Assembly (NCBI GenBank): GCA_001579985.1
Contig: LRSR01008832.1
Coordinates: forward strand, 1 to 64,000
Length of the DNA stretch: 64,000 nucleotides
DNA from: Hypsibius dujardini
Lineage: Eukaryota; Tardigrada; Eutardigrada; Parachela; Hypsibiidae
Direction of reading: 5' to 3'
The first letter of the stretch is position 1; the number at the start of each line of letters is the position of its first letter. The notes below the pieces were generated by a model, which was given only the letters and a program-made list of their open reading frames with translations, was not told the origin of the DNA and made no database searches. This document shows positions 35,871 through 45,984 of this stretch, piece after piece. The translations under genes were made by a program, and so were the position numbers.

Positions 35871-36108
35871 TCTATCTGTCCAGATAGAATTATCTATCGT
35901 ACGAGGTGAGTTGATACCTTCGCTTTTGGACAATATGAGTTCCCCTGAATTGTGAAATACTAATTCTAAAACTCGTGGAGGTACTTTAAATACTCCCCTT
36001 CCGGTATTGGGACATTTGACGAAGGACTAGAAGCACCCAAAAAATGTCTATTGTAGACAAAGTGGAGATTGTTCCACCTTGAAGTAAATCTTTCGTTCAC
36101 ACCAATCG

Positions 36109-36345
36109 TCACAAGCAGTAGCGCGACCAACGTAAAAAGCTGCACATTGGGTTTGACTCCAACATTTGCAAATTAACAATAATTATCATAGATACGAAAT
36201 CTGTAATGTCCAAGGTATTTAAAACATTTCAAGAGAGCATGTGATATATTTTCTGATGAGATTTACTTCGATTTCCGCTTTTTACAGGCTTTTCTGGTTT
36301 CCAATAATAAAATACGATCGTCGCACTGTATTGGTCAAGCTCCAC
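36109..36345 (-). pseudogene. Decayed SUEL-lectin copy (terminal exon plus end of middle exon)
   Basis: The terminal exon 36109-36165 reads MLESNPMCSFLRWSRYCL then TGA, clearly the lectin tail exon. The preceding acceptor has become GCAA, so no AG is present. Further upstream, 36255-36345 encodes ATIVFYYWKPEKPVKSGNRS, where the family Tyr-x-Cys has become Tyr-Tyr-Trp. No intact middle exon remains. The whole block is homologous to 43110-44270. Confidence 0.5.
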
Positions 36346-36449
36346 GTACGATTTCAATCCACTTCACTCCCGTCATCTGTGGTGTCTCGACTTCAAAACT
36401 TTCCCTTCTTCACAATTTTTCTTTATTTTCTCTCTTCAACATGACTGAT

Positions 36450-37054
36450 GGGATGATGATACTGTGACGCCAATACATTCATGGTAGATTGCCGTGTATA
36501 GGGCTCAGGACTTAGCTAGCATGTCTACCGTGTGCCGTGTGCGCATGTTTACCTACTACTACTACGGAGTCTTGTTAGTTATACTAGACCGTGTTAAATC
36601 CTCCTTTTTACCGAATATTACGGCTCAGTCTGTTGTGGATTACGTCAGCCTACAGTAAATTTTGACTGATGCGGCCACAATCGATCTTTTGTGTTGGAAA
36701 TGAAAGTCCGCCGTTGTGTTTGACGACATAAAGAACACAAGTTACGATATACAGGGTCATATATATTTCGCCTAAATCTCTCTGATCAGTCATCAATGAC
36801 TAAAATTCCGCTCTGCAGAAAAAGATGTGCTTATTAAAGGCACAAGATTTTCATTTAATACCTGACCCTATGTTCCAATCATATCGTATAATAATTTCTT
36901 GGAATGTGGAGGGATAACCGATTTGAAATAACTGTCCAAAAGTCAATAAATCATAATCTTGCATCTGAACAATTTCGGGTTAGAAGAAGAAGACGAAAGA
37001 AAGGAAAAATGGTCAGAAATGACACGAAACAGCATTGGTACTGTAAAATCGGTT
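36450..37054. other. Non-coding spacer
   Basis: I found nothing I can support here beyond ordinary AT-rich DNA. Confidence 0.4.
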
Positions 37055-37443
37055 TCACATGGTTCGGTCGTATGTGCTCCAGATGAGTCGGTTAAATCCC
37101 ACCATTCTGAGCGCGCTCGGGACAGAAGCCTTTGCAGGTTTCACTCCATAGCAATTGGCCCCGTTTTTCTCCCTATACCATGACACGGTAGGTGCCCCCG
37201 ATATTAATCCATACCCACCACAGCTGGGATCGTGAGTCTCGAGGTTGTTTGGGAAAAACAATGTCCGATCGTCCAGCACCCATCCCGTGCTACACCAGCT
37301 GGCTCCCATTTCAAACGCTACCTGCATGTGAGCTTGCGTGGCCAAGATCCCGCCTGTTTGTCGACAAAGCTGAGCCGCTTCTTCCTTTGTGTATCCGCCA
37401 TCCTTTTGCAAGTAAGATAGGTAACCAACGTGATATACCTCAG
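37055..37443 (-). CDS. Link (hyaluronan-binding) domain protein, last exon
   Basis: The exon begins after the acceptor GTCGTTTCAG (phase 1) and ends at a TGA at 37055. It encodes about 129 residues: EVYHVGY, then GGYTKEEAAQLCRQTGGILA, MGASWCSTGWVLDDRTLFFP, SCGGYG and NCYGVKP. This is the order of the Link/Xlink module: V-hV, gY-tf-EA-C, GA-iA, G-WC-GW-DG-v-yP, CGG, and a final Cys. Link modules are C-type-lectin folds that bind hyaluronan in vertebrate CD44, TSG-6 and lecticans; binding here is not established. The tail after the last Cys has no membrane span, so it is probably secreted. No signal-peptide exon could be identified to the right. The domain is complete. Confidence 0.6.
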
Positions 37444-37556
37444 CTGAAACGACAAACTCTTCGGATCATCGTCTCTGTGGAGTTTGGATGTTTTATACTG
37501 ACAGACGTGAATACGGGGTTCACACATTCACACCGTGGCAGACAGTCAGGATCTTT

Positions 37557-38107
37557 AGGGACCATCCGTTTATTACGTCAGTATTGGTTAGGGGGGTGGG
37601 GGTAAAAAAATACCTGACGAACTCTGACTGGACTGGGTGGGGGGTACGCCGGCGTTTGACGTCAGCTTTGGGGAACCCAGTAGGCTTAGAAATTATTAAT
37701 TTTGGAATTTCTGCGGCAATTCCTAGTTTTTTCGAGCATTACACATCACTTGAAAATGCCGGCAAGGTGTTTCCCCAATTCCCCAAGGTGTTTGCTGATC
37801 GGTTTCTCCCCCCTCCAATTCGTTACGTCAGCGGCCCAAAAGGACCAATTCCTGCTGATCCGCTACAGACCTGGGAACGGACTGGCTGCGTAGCGACCTG
37901 GTGGAGGACAGGCCTGATTTGGAGTGATAAAGATACATTTCACCTTTTTTTTCTGTAATGGAAGGGGTCTTTGGTTTCTGACGTCAGAAACTGAAGATCT
38001 ACGGGCTGTTAAAAAAATTCTGACAAACTCTGACAAACTCTGACGTTAGGGGAGGGGGTGTCGGGTCGCCTAATAAAAATTAATGACGTAATAAACGGAT
38101 GTTCCCT
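37557..38107. repeat. TIR element with GGGACCATCCGTTTATTACG ends
   Basis: Left end GGGACCATCCGTTTATTACG, right end complement GGGAACATCCGTTTATTACG, about 550 bp. Inside, ACAAACTCTGAC and ACGAACTCTGAC motifs are repeated. Both ends abut TTA (left CTTTA, right TTATA), so a TTA-type target duplication is plausible. It has no coding capacity and is probably non-autonomous. Confidence 0.6.
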
Positions 38108-38289
38108 TATACTGTATAAACCTTGATATCAAGTTAAACTATCTAAAGACTTTCCAAAGCGAAAGAGACGGAAAATAGAGCTCGGTGTGGTACAAAATAA
38201 GACATGAAATAAGGTCCTATTTATATTTGATCACTCTGTCAAGGGCTTGAATATGACGTTTGGTTACGGGGAATAAGCTTCTAATTATT

Positions 38290-38402
38290 CTTCGAACTGC
38301 ATTTGTTCTGTAAACCGAATGATTACCAGAATTGGGTATATGCCAATGCCACCAATATCAGGTCACGATGCAACAGGCTGGCACCTACCAATATCACCTG
38401 CC
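38290..38402 (+). other. Short cysteine- and N-glycosylation-rich open frame, possibly a relic exon
   Basis: Encodes LHLFCKPNDYQNWVYANATN followed by IRSRCNRLAPTNITC, then a GTAAGT donor. The pattern (Cys-Pro near the start, spaced Cys, NxT sites) recalls a SUEL-like middle exon in the opposite orientation. There is no AG acceptor upstream and no neighbour exon, so function is unsupported. Confidence 0.2.
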
Positions 38403-38930
38403 GTAAGTTTTTAAAATTCGGTGTCTCAGAACCCAGCAGTTCGATCGGAAATTTTTTAACGCCAAAGTGTTTCTCGCTTGATGTTTGACTAAGTGGGATT
38501 GGTGAAAGGTCTGGCTCAGATTCATAGAATCAAGTTCGGTTTGGGCTGAGGTTTTTGGTAAAATTAAAACAAACATATTATCTAAAACTATCTGAATTTC
38601 GCCGTGTGCAAACTGCCAAAGCAAATGCCAGTAAAACTGTCAAATGGCATATATAATTGTATTAGATTATCTTTACCAAGATAACCACCGCACAGTGACC
38701 TTTGTGAAGACATACTACTACACTTCACGCGTGAAGTTGAACCGTACCTTTCGGAATCGGATTGGACAAGACTGAAACGGCTACTTCGGATAAAATGACG
38801 GCGAGCATTATTCGAGCCGGCCAGCTTAACACTTTCTGAGAAGAACCCATCACTGCTGGCAAGATGTTTAGTTTTCGGGATGCGCTGTGATGAGAACCGC
38901 TCGAACATTAAAGAAACCGAAAAATGAAAT

Positions 38931-39272
38931 AGCGTTCGTCCTTCTCAACACTTTCCTTCCGAACTGCCGTGACCGCTATGACCGTTCCCTCGAACGTGTC
39001 ATGACTTTGAAGCGTATGTAATCTATTCCGGTTCCTTTGTATCATAGGAAACAATATTCTTTATCACTAATGGGTGTGCTATTGTTTTGCTTGCACCAGA
39101 TGAAAATATCGTTCGTCCTTCAACATCTTCCTTCCGAACGGCTGTGACCGCTGACACCGTTCCCCCGAACATGGCATGACGTTGAAGCGTATAATCTATT
39201 CCGGTTCTTTTGTATTACACGGGACAATATTCTGTATAACTATTGGGTGTGCTATTGTTTCGCTTGCACCAG
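38931..39272. repeat. Two tandem direct repeats of about 170 bp
   Basis: Unit 1 is about 38931-39108 and unit 2 about 39109-39272. Both start CGTTCGTCCTT, continue CTTCCTTCCGAAC, contain ATCTATTCCGGTTC and GGGTGTGCTATTGTTT, and end GCTTGCACCAG. They differ by scattered substitutions and small gaps. Non-coding. Confidence 0.75.
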
Positions 39273-40344
39273 CGGATACTACCGGTCAAAGTTTATTTGC
39301 ACCTGTTTGGAAGTTTGATACTGATTACAAAAGCAGTATTGATAACGTGTTATTCGACACAGACAAAACTTTCACGTCGCGAATTGCTGGCTAATTCTTA
39401 ATCGCATCACGGCAATCTACCATTATTACTACTAGACTTCAACTTTTTTCGTCGATTTCTGCATTGAGTGAGTTTCGAAAATCACTGTCACATAAGCAGT
39501 TTCAATATCCAGTTTTTGAGAAAAAACGAGTAGGAAGCCAGGACATGACAAAAAGTATAGGTGATACATGGTCTTCGCTGTCGAGTCTTTGAAAAGTTGA
39601 AACAGCACGTAAAGCATAATTCCTGGGCTTTCTTATACTTATAAAACCTTATTCAGGAGTGAAATATTGGGACTGTAGGAGCCAAAATACTGTTGTCCAA
39701 AAAGTAATTCCCACGTGGTACGTACGTGCCCTATTGGTAGACAAACTTAGTTTTCTATCAATTGATTGATTAGTTGGATGATTCATTATTGTGAGTGTAG
39801 CGTCCACACACGTCAACCTCACAATAACTTTATTATAACGAGACGAAGACCAGAACTAACTGTATCCACACAATACAGTACTATATATACAGTATGTCAA
39901 GAAGCCGAAGGCTTCTTTAGCGTAAAAATAAACAGAGCAAAATATGCGCCTTGAAACTAGAACAAAAGAACAATATTTTACCCGCGACTTGAGATAGGTC
40001 GCTCGATCGATTGATTCACTTTATTATCGCTTTGTTTATTCCATATTGTTTTGGCTGTCGAACGGTCAATCGGTAATCGATGTTTTCTTTTCTTTTACAG
40101 TTTTGCTGAAGTTGTATTCAGCGTCAATTTTTACTGAACGGATAACAGCTGAGACGGACGCTCAGAGCTCCATCTGGAAGAAACGAAAGTTGCTAAACTT
40201 GTTCAGCTGCTTTTGTCAAGTGAGTTTCAGCAATCGTGTTTTCTCAATCCCTAAATACACAAGGGTTTAACCGTGACTTGCGATTAACGCTGAACTGGAA
40301 AGCCTAATGACAACGACTGACATTTTTATCATTCTGCTCTCTAG

Positions 40345-40416
40345 CAAATGGATCTAGTCTTGGACGACCTAAAAGATGTTTTTGCTGGAGTGGAAGAAGA
40401 AATTCGGGATTTCTTG
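40345..40416 (+). CDS. Candidate first coding exon of the BEN gene
   Basis: After the acceptor GCTCTCTAG and three bases, an ATG opens MDLVLDDLKDVFAGVEEEIR, ending at DFLR before a GTAAAG donor. It is acidic, probably helical, and reads like coding sequence. Its donor phase (0) does not fit the next supported exon (phase 1 at 41154), so a short linking exon is missing from this model or the exon is spurious. A foldback element (40630-40862) lies between. Confidence 0.3.
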
Positions 40417-40629
40417 CGAGTAAAGAACTTGAAATGAGCGTTTAGCTCTTCCCGCAGATTGTGAGTCGATCTACGTCTAAAATTGTTCAAAAATTCTGAG
40501 GGATAAATTGTGAGATAGCCGATTGTCTGCTTTACCTTCTTGCATGCCGAATTTGCATGAAAATATTTCTTCACCTAGTATCAAATCAGGATTGCCACGG
40601 AAGGAACGGAGACTATGAGATTTTTAACA

Positions 40630-40862
40630 CTCTTCCACTCCAACTTCGATTTGAAATCGATTGACATCAACAGAATCTTTTTTGGATGACAGGGGGCGGA
40701 ACTATGAATCATTTCTGCAACATCACTCGGAAGCCTGGATTGAAACTAGGCCATAACTCCGCCCTCTGGCATCTAAAAACGATTTTGCTGATGTCAATCG
40801 ATTTCAAATCGAAGTTGGAGTGGAAGAGTGTTAAAAATCTTTGAATCGAACGTTTTCAAAAA
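40630..40862. repeat. Foldback element (ATCGATTGGCATCAGC family), well-preserved copy
   Basis: Long, nearly perfect arms: ACTCTTCCACTCCAACTTCG, AAATCGATTGACATCAAC and GGGGGCGGAACTATG, mirrored by CATAACTCCGCCCTCTGGCAT, GCTGATGTCAATCGATTTC and GAAGTTGGAGTGGAAGAGTG. The arms are about 100 bp with a short loop. Confidence 0.8.
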
Positions 40863-41153
40863 ACGACGTTTGTGTGGGTTAGAGTGGTAAAAAAATTTAA
40901 TTGAATTTTGCTAGAGCATAAATCAAACAAGCAACGGTGGAATTGAATGGGAAACCCGCGGAGCTATCGGGGAACTTCCGAATTTTCTCCCGCTCAAACC
41001 AGAGCTTGTTTGCAGATGAAATTTTTTGCTAAAATCTATTAATTTAGTCCACTATTTGAAACAAAAAATTCAGACAGATCGGCGTGTCAGCTGCCGTTCG
41101 CTTCCCTTGTAAGATGCATGTATTGATCTGATACTGTCTTGACCCCTTGTCAG

Positions 41154-42614
41154 GATTCTTGGTGCTCCGCTTTGTCGCTGACAAGAAAGTTCAGATTTTT
41201 AGTCCAGATGAACTAGACAACGAGCCTTTTATTCTGCTTCCAACAACTGAAGGGCTGAAGTTCTATGGACCCGTGTTCCGCATCGTTCGTGCTACCTACC
41301 GCGGAGACAAAAAGCAGTACAATGCTGAGTTTTTTGCCATTGCCGAATCACAAGGTGATGCGTCGTCAGAGGCAGAACGAGTTCGTGCTCTGGCCAAGCC
41401 TGTGAGTTCGTACTGCAATGAGATTGATCTGATGAATTCACGTTATGAGATTGGAAAAACTTTTTTTTTCTTCATATTGTTCGAGGCGGGGAAAGTAAAT
41501 GGAATGAAGAAGACCGCTGATGTCAAACGCGTTGACTAGCAGGATCTCCTTCGGCAGAAGGTCATGGCCATGACCACCGGCATATCATTTAAGACGGCAA
41601 ATACTTCGTCCATCATTCGACCAGGTAAAAAGAATGTGACTTTTGCAATGTTCAAAACCTCGGGAATGTTTCAGGATCATAAAAAGTGTTTTTATTCACA
41701 GGATTATCCACGATGCGCGTCGATACCAGCCGAAGCCGATCAAGAGCCGGCAGCAATTTGTCAGGTAAACCAGAAATATCTTATCAAAGTCCGGCATGAT
41801 TTCGTATGTGAATTGACCTTCCGGTCTGACAGGGTCCGTGAACCTCGACTCGTCTGACCAAATGCAAGGAACAGAAGGGATCTCTACAAAGCGGATCACA
41901 GCCAGTGATGACTCGATCATCTTCTCGACGTAAGTTATTTTTTCAAATTTATTAGCACGAGTCATTATAGATCAACAGGAAATTCTCGTTTGTAGGTCTT
42001 AATCGATCTGAGAAGGAACTTCCGGCCTCATCAGCGCTAGTCGCTGCTCGTCCGGCCAAGTCTTTGCCGCCTCCTCTGTTGCCAAAGAAAGTCCCAGGTT
42101 CCGAACAACAATATTTTTTTTGCCTTGTTGCTTTGGTGTTCCCATGTCTTTAGCCCATTCCGCACATTTGATCTGATTTACTAACTTTTCCAGTCATTTT
42201 CGTTTATCCATACACCATTTCGACGACGGACAAGGTGCCGCTGGAAAGCCAGTTTTCATCTACAAGGATCTCCTCCAACGCCTAACAACTACCGTTGTCA
42301 CGCGCAGCCACCTCGCCACCACACTGGCCAAGCACCTCCTCGGAGGGGAGGAAGGAATCCTGTACTACGGTGCGAATAAGCCGCTGGGTCAGGGAATTGT
42401 CGCCCTTCATCCTGACATGGTGCATGCCATTAACAGTAAGATTATTTTTACTGTCGAAATTTTCTAAATACATCAACTGGCTTGTCCATAACGTTCTTCG
42501 ATATATGTTTGTTTTCCAGCTTACATCCACAGCGACAAGGTGAAACTGAATGGGCCGCCCCTCATTTCCATCGGTCAAGCCATCAACGGAACCCTCAATA
42601 AGGAGTATAAGTAG
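41154..42614 (+). CDS. BEN-domain protein, 5' end uncertain
   Basis: Seven exons in frame: 41154-41401, 41543-41624, 41702-41764, 41833-41929, 41979-42097, 42253-42435 and 42520-42614 (TAG); about 294 residues without the N-terminus. The first exon holds a small beta-rich module, FLVLRFVADKKVQIFSPDEL. The middle is a low-complexity linker rich in Ser/Arg and then Pro (KSLPPPLLPKK). The last two exons encode a BEN-like domain: IYKDLLQRLTTTVVTRSHLA, TTLAKHLLGGEE, VALHPDMVHAINTYI. BEN domains bind DNA or protein partners in transcriptional repressors; that role is inferred. The acceptors at 41979 and 42253 are atypical (the latter purine-rich, GGAAAGCCAG) and were chosen because only they keep the frame. 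AATAAA follows 17 nt after the stop. Confidence 0.6.
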
Positions 42615-42630
42615 GCTTCGGCGGTCTCAA

Positions 42631-42636
42631 AATAAA
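42631..42636 (+). terminator. Candidate poly(A) signal AATAAA of the BEN gene
   Basis: AATAAA 17 nt after the TAG stop. Short, but the nearest hexamer. Confidence 0.35.
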
Positions 42637-43124
42637 TTTGTTCTGGTACACCTGATTAACTGTACCTATGAAATGAATACTTCTCGCTTTGTTGTTTTTT
42701 TTATTCCTGTTTTTGATTTATTTAATGGGATTACCAGTGTACAGAAGGGCCTTTGTTTGGCAATTTTAGGAAAATTGTTTACCTTTTATTCAGTCACTTG
42801 CCAGATATTTTCTGGACATTTTTAACGAGATAGCAGAACTATTAAAACTCCATTCCTTAACTACTCCTAAACCATTCCCTAACTACTCCTAAACCTTTCG
42901 TAGGATACGCCAAAAAACAACAGATTTGACACAGCCGAAACATTTCCCTTGAATAGATGGACATGTTTCAGACACATACCGGGCAATGGTTGAAACACTT
43001 TTCTAATCGTGCGGGCTTCGTACCGTTTTCGAGACAAACACTTCGTTCAATCAAAATTCGATTCTTCTTCAGACACTGCGGCATGACTCCACGCAGGCAA
43101 AGAGACTAGGGCAAAACTCGAACA

Positions 43125-43260
43125 ATTTTACCCGTCTAAGGAATTTTCATTTTTAGTCATCAATTTTCGTCTGGGCTGGCCAAAAGACAGGTAATTCAAA
43201 CAGGTTAATTTCTATCTCCATTATGAATGTCTTTTGCCTAGCCCAGAAGAAAGTAATTTA
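43125..43260. repeat. Diverged copy of the CGTCTAAGGAAT palindromic MITE
   Basis: CGTCTAAGGAATTTTCATTT, then TTTTCGTCTGGGCTGGCCAAA and TGCCTAGCCCAGAAGAAAG. It matches 35705-35870, with the right end eroded, and is part of a larger duplicated block. Confidence 0.55.
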
Positions 43261-43380
43261 AATACTCCTCTTCCGATATCGGGAAATTTGAGGAAGGACT
43301 GGAAGCACCCGAAAAATAAGTATTGTAAACAAAGTAGAGGTTATTCTACCTTGAAGTAAATCTTTCGTTCACACCAATCG

Positions 43381-43864
43381 TCACAAGCAGTAACCCGACC
43401 AACGTAAAAAGCTGCGCAATGGGTTTGACTCCAACATCTGAAAACTAACAATAATTATCCTAGATACAAAATGTGTAATGCCCAACATATTTAAAAAACT
43501 TCAGGAGAGCTTGTGATGAATTTTCTGATAACATATACCGCGATTTCCGCTCTTTTCTCGCAGTAGAACTTCACCACCAATCTTGACGAGATAATTGGTA
43601 GGACGAATTGGAGTTGTAGTTTTATCGGCATTAAAACAGTATGAGCCGATCAGATCGGAATAGTCAATTTTGCACGTCTCGAGGGAGGGCGTCTTCCTAC
43701 GGGAGCCGCTTCTGCTGTCTTCCAAGGTCGTTGAATAATTTGCACGACAATTTGAAAACTATCTCTTCGGTAATGACAATTTCTTGGTTTTGAGGTGTCT
43801 CCAATGTCAGGTCCGGTTCGAATTCCGGGTTCACCATTGCCGACACATTGTAACTCACGAGTAG
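43381..43864 (-). pseudogene. SUEL-lectin-like copy, frame-shifted
   Basis: The middle exon, 43539-43864 (acceptor ATGCTTTTAG), carries IVITEEIVFKLSC, then ETCKIDYSDLIGSYC, then VVKFYCEKRAEIA before the donor. These three blocks align with the intact lectins but lie in different frames. The exon is 326 nt, against 339 in lectins 1 and 2, so at least two frame changes are needed. The terminal exon, 43381-43437, has a good acceptor (TTTTCAG) and reads MLESNPLRSFLRWSGYCL then TGA; the first tail Cys is Arg. No signal exon was found upstream, where the MITE at 43960-44125 lies. Confidence 0.55.
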
Positions 43865-43959
43865 CTAAAAGCATAAATAAAAAGCGAAAGTATGTGCCAA
43901 CCGCATCCGCACCGTCGGAAAGCGGTTACTTCTTACTTGGGACGATTCTCAAATGGAGA

Positions 43960-44125
43960 GCATAAAATGTCTCGGCTTTATATTTTGTTAATAGAGCTAC
44001 AATTATGATGAATTTTAAAATTAATTTCATTGGTCAGGATGTGAAAACTGTTTGAAAATCATCACAATTATAACTTTATTAAAAAAATATATAGCAGAGG
44101 CATTCTGGGTTCCCCCTTTCAAGAT
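43960..44125. repeat. Palindromic MITE (TTGGTCAGGAT family), copy 2
   Basis: TTTTGTTAATAGAGCTACAA, then ATTGGTCAGGATGTGAAAAC, and a mirrored AATCATCACAATTATAAC arm. It is shorter in the middle than the copy at 2412-2615 but shares the flank leading to a CCCCC run. Confidence 0.5.
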
Positions 44126-44189
44126 CGTTTCAAGTTAGCACAATTATTCTTTGCTCTTCAGAAAAGTACAATTCGAAAGAATAATAAAA

Positions 44190-44380
44190 ATAGACGATTG
44201 GAATAGACAGTCTTTTCTGGTTTCCAATAATAAAGTACGATCGTCGCACGGTCAAACTCTTGAGGGCACAAAGCATATTCGAGAAGAGCAATCTTACGGT
44301 AAACACTATTCTCTTTTTCATACTTGCACTGTACAGCATTCGGCAGAAGGGTTGCAAATGTACGTCACAGATTTGCAATG
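44190..44380 (-). pseudogene. SUEL-lectin-like middle-exon relic
   Basis: Minus-strand blocks KSVTYICNPSAECC and FDRATIVLYYWKPEKTVYS resemble the start and end of the lectin middle exon. The second is nearly identical to the relic at 36255-36345 (ATIVFYYWKPEK). The blocks are in different frames and no flanking exons were found. Confidence 0.3.
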
Positions 44381-44839
44381 ATTTAGTTCTTTGTGTGTGA
44401 CTCTAGCAGAATGCGTTTTTCAACCGTCTTGTTTTCGCCAACAAAACAGCGCAATTTTTGTTTAGATCTTGCGAGACAGTTGCGTATTGGGAAAACCGGA
44501 AATACGAAACGTTTACATATTGCGCTTCAAATATATGCAATAGAATGAAACGGTGCAAGCTCAGACACGCAATCAAATACGAATGTAAATGATAAAGACT
44601 GCCGGGGCTTGTCCAAATTTCTACAAAATTTCTACAAAAAATTTCTACAAAAAAAAGAACAGGAACAGCTGCCCCATAACCACGAATTTATACTCGTATT
44701 ATTTGCCGTGTACATATTTTCGATTTGAAATGACATAACAAAGTGAAACGAAGCACGGCAAATGGGAGAATAGGAAGGACTTAAAGAACCCTGGCCGGGG
44801 CAGTGCGGAATTGGTTGGCGAAAGAGACGAAAGTCGGTG

Positions 44840-45785
44840 TTACAAACAATAGCGCGATGATCTCAGGAAGCCACACAGCGGATCATCTACAACCTGCAAG
44901 AGACAAATTTCAGCAAATGATTTCACATTTAGGGATGACATAGCCAAACTAAATTAAAAAACTAAACCAAAACAAAACTGAACATTTTAGTGGCTAATTG
45001 GAAAAAATTTCACAACAATTGGATAATTGTTGACTAAAAATTAGCCTAAAAGGTTTTAATTTTTAAGCATTTATATGTGGGAAAATCTAGTGAACTAATT
45101 CCGACAAAACTACAATAAACGTTTTCATAACTAAATGAAACTAAACCAAAATTGTTAGTAACTTATTTTTAGTTCACTAAAAAAAACTATTTGGTTGATT
45201 AATTTTATTTTATGCCTTCCCGATTCCACACACTAAGACAACCATTAACTGAACCAATCTTATGTCAATGTTTAAATGAATGAAACAGCTATCAATGAAG
45301 CCAATCTTTGACTTAAACACTGACAGCAAGCGATGGATGATCCGCACTGCAGCTGTACATGACGACCAGTTGCGTTCGGACACTTCCGTCGCAGGGTTTT
45401 CGTAGGTCCTCCGATTTCGCGCTGATCAAACACGTCTCCGCGGCTCTGTGGCAGTGCGGCATGATGACTTGTGTATAGTCAAGCTTTTCCTCGCATCTAT
45501 CAGCACTCATTTTGCCACGAGAGACGGTTCGGACAGTTCCGTATTTTGCGCTCGTGATGTTAACGAAGGGATGGGAGGGTTCGCAGGACAATTGCCGTGT
45601 GGTCTCTTCCGGAATTATCACGCGATGAAGTCCCGGGTCCATCACGGCACAGACACAAGGTATCTGAAATAAAATATGAACTGGTTTGTTACAAAAAAAA
45701 CGGGAAAAAACGTTTTTTGTTACTTAAAAACTTAAAAACGCCCACTTACCATGCCGACAGCAAGGAGCAATATTGCTTTATCCAT
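44840..45785 (-). CDS. SUEL/rhamnose-binding-lectin-like secreted protein 2
   Basis: Three phase-0 exons: 45750-45785 (MDKAILLLAVGM, signal peptide), 45325-45663, and 44840-44893 (VVDDPLCGFLRSSRYCL, TAA). It has 142 residues, and the middle exon is 339 nt, the same as in lectin 1. SUEL features are QLSCEPSHPF, then ITSAKYG with the characteristic Tyr-Gly of these lectins, paired cysteines around PHCHRAAETC, then KPCDG and QLVVMYSC. The tail exon donor is the less common GTCAGT. Intron 2 (44894-45324) carries the CTAAAC-type MITE. Function is inferred as carbohydrate binding outside the cell. Confidence 0.65.
44928..45235. repeat. CTAAAC-rich MITE in intron 2 of lectin 2
   Basis: Left end AGGGATGACATAGCCAAACT. 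The interior is rich in AAACTAAAC and GTTTAGTT-type units. The right end ATGCCTTCCCG is a weak complement of the left. Same family as 62570-62905, whose end reads AAGTTTGTCATCCC. Confidence 0.5.
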
Positions 45786-45984
45786 ATTTTAAAAGCTTCT
45801 TTTCAAACACTCACTGTCAAACCTTTTGAAGGACAGAAAATATTTATGCCGAGTGTCACACATGTTGGAGTCCATTTCAACAATTCGGCTTTCTCATGAA
45901 GGTAGCGCTTTCAGCCTTAATGGGTTGTTAAACCATTAACCGTGTCGTGTATGTGCCGTATCGTTTATTTCTGAGTTTTATTGC

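Noticed and set aside
38588-38908. 106-residue minus-strand frame
   Set aside because: No domain, no plausible splice partners, and composition like the surrounding spacer.
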